24,197 bases of DNA from Chloromonas sp. AAM2. Taxonomy: Eukaryota > Chlorophyta > Chlorophyceae > Chlamydomonadales > Chlamydomonadaceae. The DNA lies in NCBI GenBank assembly GCA_004335635.1, contig QAXH01006671.1, positions 132,646-156,842 on the forward strand. The letters run 5' to 3'. Shown here piece after piece: positions 13,848 to 20,644 of the stretch. The notes beneath the pieces were generated by a model. That model saw nothing but the letters and a program-made list of their open reading frames with translations, had not been told where the DNA came from and searched no databases. How positions within the stretch are numbered: position 1 is the first letter of the stretch; the number at the start of each line of letters is the position of its first letter. Position numbers and translations under genes: made by a program.

Positions 13848-14942
13848 TCATTCATCATCGCCGATTTCAAATTTTTCTTTTAATAATTTTAATTGATCTT
13901 CATCTATTTCTTTGAGACGATCTCTAATTAATTTTGTTTGCTCAATTAGCTGGGTAGATAATGCTTTTGAGGCGTCTTCACTGTCATTTTTAGTTGTTAG
14001 CAATTTAACTTCATTTCCTTTAATGATATGGTCAGTAATAACCTTAGTTACGGTATCAATTTTACCTTCTATTGCAGTAGAATCAATTTCTTCGTCATTC
14101 TCTAGTTTTTCAGAATGTTGTTCAGAAGCAAAATTTTTCATTGCTTCTTGAATATTTTCTAACAAAAGCTTTTCTCTTTCTTCTTCTCCTTTAATCAACT
14201 TTTCATTGCCCAAATATGATGCGATTATTTCCTTTGCTGCTTCAGCTTTATATAGTAAATAAGCTCCATACGCTTTTAGTCCGATATCAATTAGCTCAGC
14301 TAAATCAAGTGCAACTTGTAAATCTAGATTGAGAATAACGTCTATCGAACCATTTTGAACTTCACTCAAGATAATATCTTCAGGAGCTTGTGAAGACACT
14401 AATTGATGATATATTATGATTGTCTTATTCCATCTATTAAGAGATTTAGAAAACTCTTTTAAACTCTGCGTGGTTTTCAAATCCTTAAATATCAGAGATA
14501 ATAGTGCACTCTCTTTTTCAGGCTCTTTTTTAGATACTTCTGAAGTATATTTTTTAAGAACTTCTTTTACTTCTTTAGCTTCTACTTCATTTGATTCAAT
14601 ATTGCTTTGAAGGTTACGTAGTAAATTATTAAAGCTTTTTTGATATTTATTAGCATCAATATTCGGATCGCCATCTATTTCATCTAGATTTGCTAAAGTT
14701 CTTAAAGAGGTAAAAGGCTTCCCTTTTTTAATTATTATTTCAAGGTCTTCATCCAGACCATAAGATTTAAATTTTTTAAGGCTATCTTTAATTTTTTTTG
14801 ATAACCCTTTCATAAAGACTAGGTTTTGATTTTCCGCTTGCTGAATTGATTGTAAGTAATCCTGTACATCTCTCTTAAACCCTGATTTAACAACTAGTTT
14901 TTCAAAAAGATCTATTTTATCTAACAAACTCTCAATATTCAT
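13848..14942 (-). CDS. unknown 364-residue protein, AT-rich, helical
   Basis: No family recognised. The protein is acidic and lysine-rich, predicted mostly helical from its composition (KKIKDSLKKFKSYGLDEDLE; VEAKEVKEVLKKYTSEVSKK), with coiled-coil character near both ends. The one distinctive part is the central segment at about 200-240, SEVQNGSIDVILNLDLQVAL followed by DLAELIDIGLKAYGAYLLYK. That is a short beta strand after 'NGSI' and then a hydrophobic helix too polar to be a confident membrane span. Similar 'GS-[IL]-x-[VI]-x-L' strands occur in several poorly known bacterial proteins, some near defence genes; that link is a guess. The gene is clearly richer in A+T than ppk1 and aspC on either side, with many AAA, TTA and ATT codons, suggesting transfer. 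No partner gene lies next to it. Confidence 0.75.
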   Translation of the reverse strand: MNIESLLDKIDLFEKLVVKSGFKRDVQDYLQSIQQAENQNLVFMKGLSKKIKDSLKKFKSYGLDEDLEIIIKKGKPFTSLRTLANLDEIDGDPNIDANKYQKSFNNLLRNLQSNIESNEVEAKEVKEVLKKYTSEVSKKEPEKESALLSLIFKDLKTTQSLKEFSKSLNRWNKTIIIYHQLVSSQAPEDIILSEVQNGSIDVILNLDLQVALDLAELIDIGLKAYGAYLLYKAEAAKEIIASYLGNEKLIKGEEEREKLLLENIQEAMKNFASEQHSEKLENDEEIDSTAIEGKIDTVTKVITDHIIKGNEVKLLTTKNDSEDASKALSTQLIEQTKLIRDRLKEIDEDQLKLLKEKFEIGDDE

Positions 14943-14997
14943 ATCAATATATTTTTTTTATTTAAATATAAACTAATATAATAGGCATAAAATGTGT

Positions 14998-16197
14998 TTA
15001 CTTATAATTCAAACTCCCCAGTCCGTCTTTAAACCGCTTCATCGCTTCCTCCAGATCTTTCATTGAGGCTGCATAACTCAATCGAACCCCATTCGGTTCA
15101 CCAAAAGCATCTCCGGGAACGAGCGCGAGGCCAAATTCATCCAGCAGGTATAGACATAAGTCGGTGGGGGATTTGATAGCTGAGCCGTCCGGCTTTTTAC
15201 TGCCGATATAATGTGAGATATCCGGAAATACGTAAAACGCTCCACCGGGCATAAAACAGCTGACTCCTTCAATGGAGTTCAAAGTATCTACCAAATAACT
15301 GCGCCTTTTTTTGAATTCCGCCCGCATGGCTTTTACCTCATCCAAACTTCCTTTGTAGGCCGCTTCACCGGCTTTTTGAGATATAGACGATGGAGCGGAT
15401 GTCTCTTGGCTTTGTATTTTGGAAACAGCCCCCACAATATCACTTGAAGCAGCTAAATAACCCAGTCGCCAGCCCGTCATCGCAAAGCCTTTGGAAAATC
15501 CATTGATCAACACTACCCGGTCTTTCAGGTCCGGAGCTACATTCAGTATCCCCACGTGATCACCTTCAAACACAATGTATTCATAGATCTCATCGGAGAT
15601 CACATATACATCGGGATATTTTCTCAGCACTTCAGCCAGTCCTTTTAGTTCTTCGGCGGAATATTGGGCTCCCGTTGGATTTGAAGGTGAACACAAAATC
15701 AGCGCTTTCGTTTTAGGAGTGATTGCCTCTTCCAGTTGTTCCGGCGTGAGCTTGAAGTTATTTTCAAAAGAAGTTCGAATTGTGATGGACTCCCCTTCTG
15801 CAAGTCGAACCATTTCCGGGTAAGAAACCCAGTAAGGAGCTGGAATAATGACTTCATCACCGGGATCAATTAGCGCTAAAATGGAAAACCCAACCGATTG
15901 CTTGGCACCGTTTGAGCATATAATCTGTGACGGATCAAAATCCAGGTTGTTATCGCGCTTGAGCTTGGCGCTTATGGATTCGCGCAGTTCAGGAGTGCCC
16001 GGATTCATGGTATAGCCATGAAATCCTTCTTCAATTGCTTTGATGGCTGCATCGCAAATATGTTTTGGAGTCTTAAAATCAGGTTCACCGGCACTTAAAG
16101 AGACGATGGACTTTCCTTGTCTTTTAAGCTCTTTGGCTCTTCCACTAACTTTTAGCGTGGCTGATGGCTGTACATTTTGGGCGCGTTGAGAGATCAT
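14998..16197 (-). CDS. aspC: pyridoxal-phosphate aminotransferase, aspartate aminotransferase type
   Basis: 399 residues, class I/II aminotransferase of subgroup Ib. It would move the amino group between aspartate or a related substrate and 2-oxoglutarate, in the cytoplasm. The PLP-binding lysine is Lys236 in INGFSKGFAMTGWRLGY, and Arg244 holds the cofactor phosphate. SPSNPTG (170-176), SDEIYE (about 201-206) and the substrate-carboxylate arginine in GVRLSYAAS near the C-terminus are all present. The start is the conserved MISQRAQNVQPSATL. Exact substrate range (aspartate, aromatic or prephenate) cannot be read from sequence alone. It lies between the AT-rich unknown gene and coaD on the same strand. 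Confidence 0.9.
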   Translation of the reverse strand: MISQRAQNVQPSATLKVSGRAKELKRQGKSIVSLSAGEPDFKTPKHICDAAIKAIEEGFHGYTMNPGTPELRESISAKLKRDNNLDFDPSQIICSNGAKQSVGFSILALIDPGDEVIIPAPYWVSYPEMVRLAEGESITIRTSFENNFKLTPEQLEEAITPKTKALILCSPSNPTGAQYSAEELKGLAEVLRKYPDVYVISDEIYEYIVFEGDHVGILNVAPDLKDRVVLINGFSKGFAMTGWRLGYLAASSDIVGAVSKIQSQETSAPSSISQKAGEAAYKGSLDEVKAMRAEFKKRRSYLVDTLNSIEGVSCFMPGGAFYVFPDISHYIGSKKPDGSAIKSPTDLCLYLLDEFGLALVPGDAFGEPNGVRLSYAASMKDLEEAMKRFKDGLGSLNYK

Positions 16198-16322
16198 AAA
16201 TTTTATAAATGTGGTATAAGAGTGAGTGAATTTCTACGGTGGAATATAAAAGCCTTCTTCTAAGAAAAGTAACGGTTATTTAGGGGGACAATTCAGGCTT
16301 CAGATGAATAACAAAAATGGAG

Positions 16323-16832
16323 TCAGCCTTTATCTTTTTCTTTGAATTTGTTTCTCAAGGCATCTCCTACATTTTTGGGAACAAAGGAGCTGAGGTCTCC
16401 TCCCCAATAGGCCACTTCTTTTACGATAGAAGCCGAGATAAAGGTAAATTCTTCGTCGGGCATCAGAAAAATGGTATCTACTTCCGGAGCCAGCCTCTTG
16501 TTGGTGAGAGCCATACGGAATTCATACTCAAAATCTGAAATTTGCCGTACACCGCGAACCAGGGTATCCGCTTTCATTTTTTGTGCATGATCAACCAATA
16601 ACCCAGTGAACTGATTTACTTCCACTTTTTCAGACCAAAGCTCATCCTGTATACATTCCCGAATCAGTTGAACTCGTTCTTCTCCGGTAAATACTGCTTC
16701 CTTTTTTTTGTTATTGTTAACAGCGACGGTGACAATCACTTTAGTAAACAAGCGAGTGGCGCGTTCCAGAATATCCAGATGACCGTTCGTGATGGGATCA
16801 AAAGAGCCCGGGTATAAGGCTATGGTTTTCAT
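16323..16832 (-). CDS. coaD: phosphopantetheine adenylyltransferase
   Basis: 169 residues. It makes dephospho-CoA from 4'-phosphopantetheine and ATP, the fourth step of coenzyme A synthesis. It is a nucleotidyltransferase of the Rossmann-like cytidylyltransferase superfamily. ALYPGSFDPITNGHLDIL (5-22) holds the TNGH motif with His18, followed by Lys43 of the NNNKKK segment, RGVRQISDFEYE (93-104) and the C-terminal FISASIVKEVA signature (131-141). It follows rsmD with a 138 bp gap; this pairing is common in this group and in many Gram-positive and Gram-negative bacteria. Confidence 0.97.
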   Translation of the reverse strand: MKTIALYPGSFDPITNGHLDILERATRLFTKVIVTVAVNNNKKKEAVFTGEERVQLIRECIQDELWSEKVEVNQFTGLLVDHAQKMKADTLVRGVRQISDFEYEFRMALTNKRLAPEVDTIFLMPDEEFTFISASIVKEVAYWGGDLSSFVPKNVGDALRNKFKEKDKG

Positions 16833-16908
16833 AGATTGAATTTAGTTGATCATTAATTTGCAAAAAAGCGGTGGCTGTATAAAAGTCAGTGTTTGGAATC
16901 ATAAAGCA

Positions 16909-16958
16909 ACCAAGAATTCAATATTTGATTCTAGGAATAGCAATTAGGTTTCGGGTAT
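16909..16958. repeat. diverged copy of a repeat also found at 10249-10296
   Basis: AGCAATTAGGTTTCGGGTAT (16939-16958) matches 18 of 20 bases of 10277-10296. The preceding bases also align loosely (CCA...TTCAATATTTGATTCTAGG against CCAGTATATCAATGATTGATACC). It lies in the rsmD-coaD spacer. Probably two worn copies of one extragenic element. Confidence 0.45.
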
Positions 16959-16970
16959 ATCAAATTGCGG

Positions 16971-17531
16971 TCAAGTTAACTCCGATTCTTCCGGATTTTT
17001 TTGAAAAATACTCACAATCGTTCGTCCATAAGCTTTTGAGAACGTGCAGTTGGGGTGATCTGAAAAATCTTTGTATTTGTCGTGCTCTAAAAATAACCAG
17101 CCTTCAGCAGTCAACCAGTTTTCCGTGATTACTTTATCGATGATATCTTCCATAAACGGAAAGTCATAGGGCGGATCGCAAAAAATGAAATGATTTGGAG
17201 TCGCCATTCCGTCAAGGTATTTCATAACATCGGCAGAAACCACCCGCATTTGCTTATCAATCCCAAATTCTTTGGCGGTTTTCTCTATTTGCTTCGCGTT
17301 TTGAGGATCTATTTCAACAGCTGTTACATGTTTGGCACCTCTTGAAATGGCTTCATACCCTAAACTTCCGGATCCTGCAAAAAGATCAAGTATTATGGTT
17401 CCCTCCATAAAAACCCGAGCTTCTATCAGATTAAAAATACTTTCTTTAGTTCGATCGGTGGTGGGACGTACATCCAATCCTTTGGGAATGCTAAAATGCC
17501 GGCCTTTTAATTTTCCTGTAATTATCCGCAT
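16971..17531 (-). CDS. rsmD: 16S rRNA (guanine-N2)-methyltransferase RsmD
   Basis: 186 residues. It methylates G966 (E. coli numbering) of 16S rRNA in the assembled small subunit using S-adenosylmethionine. It begins with the family-typical MRIITGKLKGRHFSIPKGLDVRPTTDRTKESIFN. Motif I is LDLFAGSGSLGYEAISRGA (48-66), the acidic end of the next strand VTAVEID (69-75), and the catalytic motif IV is DPPY at 119-122. Length is normal. It lies between the DUF3822 gene and coaD. Confidence 0.95.
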   Translation of the reverse strand: MRIITGKLKGRHFSIPKGLDVRPTTDRTKESIFNLIEARVFMEGTIILDLFAGSGSLGYEAISRGAKHVTAVEIDPQNAKQIEKTAKEFGIDKQMRVVSADVMKYLDGMATPNHFIFCDPPYDFPFMEDIIDKVITENWLTAEGWLFLEHDKYKDFSDHPNCTFSKAYGRTIVSIFQKNPEESELT

Positions 17532-17619
17532 GGCGGAATGTGAATTTATGAGAATTCAATGTTAAATAAGGTGGCCTTAAAATAACATTTAAAATTGAGC
17601 ATTTTGAATTTCAGGATCA

Positions 17620-18483
17620 TTAAAAATCCAGGCTGAGGAGGATGGCCGGGAAAGCAGCAGCGAGATCAAAACCGTAGGTTTGTTCTTCGGCTTCTACTCC
17701 AATTGTTTCGAGAGAATTCAGTTTTTCAATTTCTGCTGAATCATCCCAAAAACCCTGTAAAGCACGTTCTATCTGATGTGACTGATGGCCGAATAGATAT
17801 ATAGTTTCGTGCAGTCCTTTCATCCAGCTGGAATTTTTGGCGTGCTGCAGCCAGTGATAAGGAAGGTCTTCGGGCTGATCAAAATTGATGTAGGTTGCAG
17901 CCCTGAACTTTCCCAGTAAAAAGGAAGTAATGGAAATCACGTTTTCGTGACATCCGATCATTAAAAACGACCCTCCGGGTTTTGCAAATGATGACCATTT
18001 TTGAGCCATCTCAAAATCACTGCTGAAATCGGTTGTTGCTACCTGCGTGGTTAGTTCATCAAAGCCGGCCATGAGATTTCGCCTGCGTACGCACAGAAAT
18101 TTAAATTCAGCATTATGAATAGCGTGCCAGGTAGGTTCAATTTGCTCACGCTCAACGCCTTTCATTAAAATACCAAGATGATCTTCTCGTTCATCGGCAT
18201 TGTCATAAACTACTTTTGGAAAAACGGTCCAGCATTCGTGACTGGGGTGTGTGAGAGCCCGAACTGACTTTATGTTATGTTCGGTTCGAAAGCGCTCAAA
18301 TGTGGAAAGTATATGCGGGAAATGGTCTTCATGCTGCCGGGTAATGGCATTTATAACATCAAAATTGAAGTCAAATGAGCCAATACGAAAAAGGTGCTTG
18401 TCTTTTGCCGGATCATTTATGGAATAGAAAAGTCGATCCGAGAAAAAACAAACACCTAAATTTGCAGACTTGTCATCCATCAA
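17620..18483 (-). CDS. DUF3822 family protein
   Basis: 287 residues. The N-terminal NLGVCFFSDRLFYSINDP, the HPSHECWTVFPK VVYD segment, and position directly before rsmD-coaD are typical of DUF3822, a family found mainly in Bacteroidota and relatives. The family has been suggested to have an actin-like (ASKHA) fold resembling PilM/GspL-type proteins; that is remembered, not visible here. No signal peptide or membrane span. Its ATG overlaps the stop of the upstream 157-residue gene by 4 bp (ATGA type), so translation is probably coupled. The start could be Met1 or Met2. Function unknown. Confidence 0.8.
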   Translation of the reverse strand: MMDDKSANLGVCFFSDRLFYSINDPAKDKHLFRIGSFDFNFDVINAITRQHEDHFPHILSTFERFRTEHNIKSVRALTHPSHECWTVFPKVVYDNADEREDHLGILMKGVEREQIEPTWHAIHNAEFKFLCVRRRNLMAGFDELTTQVATTDFSSDFEMAQKWSSFAKPGGSFLMIGCHENVISITSFLLGKFRAATYINFDQPEDLPYHWLQHAKNSSWMKGLHETIYLFGHQSHQIERALQGFWDDSAEIEKLNSLETIGVEAEEQTYGFDLAAAFPAILLSLDF

Positions 18484-18953
18484 TTCCAGTTTGGAGCATT
18501 TCGCATCGTAGTACGTTCAAGGCTGCCGATAGCATCACGGGTATCAGGATCTTCAAGTAAATAGATTTGCGGTCGCAGGGTATCATTGCGGGAATATTGG
18601 AACCGATTACCTGTGCGAGGCGAATAAATGAGAGAATCCGGATTAAATGGGCCATCAAAAGAAGCTCCAAATAAGGTATCACCCATGGCAATCATCATCG
18701 AATCTGATTTCAGGAAACTTACCAAACTATCGAGGCCACCTTCGGAGGGCGGAAATTCGTCGTTCCTTGTCTCATACTGAATGAGCGCATCTTTGGTGTC
18801 AACAAGTCGCTGGCGGACTTTTTCCGTCATAGCTTCCCGCTCTTTAACTTCCTGATACGGGGTTATCAGCGAATCATACAACCAGTAAGCAAGGCCGAGA
18901 ATGATGATTCCTAAAACAATGGTCAAAATTTTATTACGCGTTTCAATGTCCAT
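18480..18953 (-). CDS. single-span membrane protein, pseudopilin-like
   Basis: 157 residues. A short cytoplasmic start (MDIETRNK) leads into one membrane helix at about 9-28 (ILTIVLGIIILGLAYWLYDS), then an amphipathic helix with VRQRLVDTKDALIQYETRND and a beta-rich end. The segment after the helix, 'ALIQYETRNDEFPPSEGGLDSLVSFLKS', follows the pattern of type II secretion major pseudopilins (ALELYRLDNG-YPTTEQGL-ALV). However, the helix lacks the prepilin peptidase site (G-F-x-x-x-E), so it would not be processed like a pilin. It starts the DUF3822-rsmD-coaD run, overlapping DUF3822 by 4 bp. Pseudopilin-like is inference. Confidence 0.6.
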   Translation of the reverse strand: MDIETRNKILTIVLGIIILGLAYWLYDSLITPYQEVKEREAMTEKVRQRLVDTKDALIQYETRNDEFPPSEGGLDSLVSFLKSDSMMIAMGDTLFGASFDGPFNPDSLIYSPRTGNRFQYSRNDTLRPQIYLLEDPDTRDAIGSLERTTMRNAPNWN

Positions 18954-19127
18954 GAAAAAGCAACTGTGTTAAGTATTTAAGATTATAAATCCCATAAAAT
19001 TCGGAAAAAGAAAATACACGCACACCCATAGATATGCAACTTTATAGGCCACTGAAAAATATGAATTCGTAAATCTTTATCAGCTTATATTTTCAGCTGT
19101 CCTTTTTAACCTAAATATTTTTCTTTT

Positions 19128-20426
19128 TTGAACCGACAAATACTTCGGCTCGCTATTCCCAATATCATCAGCAACCTGTCTGTCCCTCTTCTTGGGGTGG
19201 TAGATACCGCCGTAGTTGGCCGGCTTGAGCACGTCTATTTCCTTGGGGCCATTGCAGTAGGAAGTATCATTTTTGATTTTATTTTTTGGGGATTCGGTTT
19301 TTTGCGCATGGGCACCACAGGCTTGGTAGCTCAGGCTTATGGTGCACAACAAATCAGGAAAACCCGAATTATTTTAGCCCGTGTGCTCCTTGTTGCGCTT
19401 GCAAGCAGCGTTCTCATCTTGCTGATTCAAATACCTCTGATCGAACTTTCACTATATCTCGTAAACGCCTCACCTGAAGTAGAGGAATATACACGGATAT
19501 ATTATCATATTCGGATTTTCGCTGCTCCGGCAACCCTTTGTCTCTTTGGTATAAACGGTTGGTTCCTCGGCATGCAAAATTCCACCTACCCAATGATCAT
19601 TACAATCTTCTTAAATCTTGTAAATATTGGGCTGAACCTGCTTTTTGTGTTCCGGTTTGGTATGGATGTGGATGGCATTGCAGCCGGAAGCCTGATCGCC
19701 AGCTTTATGGCTTTGGGCCTTGCTTTTTTTCTCTATAGATACAAATACAGTGGCGTTGCATTTAGCCCCAAATGGTCCGAGCTAATTGAGACCAAGGAAC
19801 TAAAGAAATTCTTTTCAGTGAACCGGGATATTGTGATTCGCACCCTGTGCCTGATCTTTTCTTATGCCTTTTTTACCGCAAAATCTGCTGAAATGGGAGA
19901 TGTGGTGTTAGCCGCAAATACTATTTTGCTGCAGATGTGGTACATCAGCTCGTACGGTACGGATGGCTTTGCTTATGCGGCAGAGAGCCTGGTTGGAAGA
20001 TTTAAAGGGGCAAATGATGAGGTAAACCTTAAAAAAGCCGTCATTGCCAATATGCTTTGGGGCCTTGGTTTTGGCTTACTTGGGACTTTAACCTATGCCG
20101 TATTTGATGCTGAAATTCTTTCTCTTTTCACCGATAAAGAAAATGTAATTGCAGTTGCCATGACGGTAGTCATTTGGCTAATCGTTGCCCCCATTGTAAA
20201 TAGTGTGTGCTTTATTTGGGATGGTGTTTACATCGGCGCCACAGCTACCGGAGCTATGCGTAACTCCATGCTTGTAGCCACTATATTGGTCTTTATTCCA
20301 ATTTACTTTGTAAGTGCACCTTATGCCGGTATTCACGCTTTATGGATGGCGATGACCGGTTTTATGGTAGCAAGGGGAGTAATCTTAACAACCTATGCTC
20401 CTTCACGCATTTTTGGACAATCGTAA
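19128..20426 (+). CDS. MATE family efflux transporter (DinF-like)
   Basis: 432 residues, with about 12 predicted membrane helices. The N-terminus MNRQILRLAIPNIISNLSVP followed by LLGVVDTAVVGRLEH and the FWGFGFLRMGTTGLVAQAYG region are typical of the DinF branch of MATE exporters, which use a proton or sodium gradient to expel drugs or metabolites. The start is TTG at 19128: an in-frame stop lies at 19107-19109 and no ATG is available, while the conserved N-terminus begins right at this codon. Divergent from the 157-residue membrane gene. Substrate unknown. Confidence 0.92.
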   Translation: MNRQILRLAIPNIISNLSVPLLGVVDTAVVGRLEHVYFLGAIAVGSIIFDFIFWGFGFLRMGTTGLVAQAYGAQQIRKTRIILARVLLVALASSVLILLIQIPLIELSLYLVNASPEVEEYTRIYYHIRIFAAPATLCLFGINGWFLGMQNSTYPMIITIFLNLVNIGLNLLFVFRFGMDVDGIAAGSLIASFMALGLAFFLYRYKYSGVAFSPKWSELIETKELKKFFSVNRDIVIRTLCLIFSYAFFTAKSAEMGDVVLAANTILLQMWYISSYGTDGFAYAAESLVGRFKGANDEVNLKKAVIANMLWGLGFGLLGTLTYAVFDAEILSLFTDKENVIAVAMTVVIWLIVAPIVNSVCFIWDGVYIGATATGAMRNSMLVATILVFIPIYFVSAPYAGIHALWMAMTGFMVARGVILTTYAPSRIFGQS

Positions 20427-20480
20427 GACTATAAAGTTCCATTTAGTAAATACAATATCGAATATAAACAGTCGATATAC

Positions 20481-20585
20481 TTACAAATTCAGAAGTAAGT
20501 ACATACCAACAAGGCCGAGTCCCAATCCTATCAGGAATAATTTCCACCTAACTTTCTGGGATAAATACTGTATGAATTTAGACAT
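20481..20585 (-). CDS. 34-residue single-span membrane peptide downstream of topA
   Basis: A short ORF from ATG at 20585 to TAA at 20481 encodes MSKFIQYLSQKVRWKLFLIG, then LGLGLVGMYLLLNL. It has a basic amphipathic N-terminal half and one hydrophobic helix that reaches the C-terminus. A purine-rich stretch (GAGAGAGCAGGGCG) lies directly upstream. It follows topA on the same strand by 60 bp, so it could be the last gene of the peroxiredoxin-topA transcript. No family recognised; it has the look of a real small inner-membrane protein, but it could be chance. Confidence 0.5.
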   Translation of the reverse strand: MSKFIQYLSQKVRWKLFLIGLGLGLVGMYLLLNL

Positions 20586-20644
20586 CGCCCTGCTCTCTCA
20601 ATGAGTTACGGTAAAAGTATCTTAAAGACACTTTAATCGTTAAA

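Noticed and set aside
19080..19352. Minus-strand ORF of 90 residues over the MATE start
   Set aside because: Antisense to the conserved MATE N-terminus, with no family features.
20395..20604. Plus-strand ORF of 69 residues after the MATE gene
   Set aside because: It overlaps the MATE 3' end in another frame and has no recognisable features; the opposite strand holds a better small membrane peptide.
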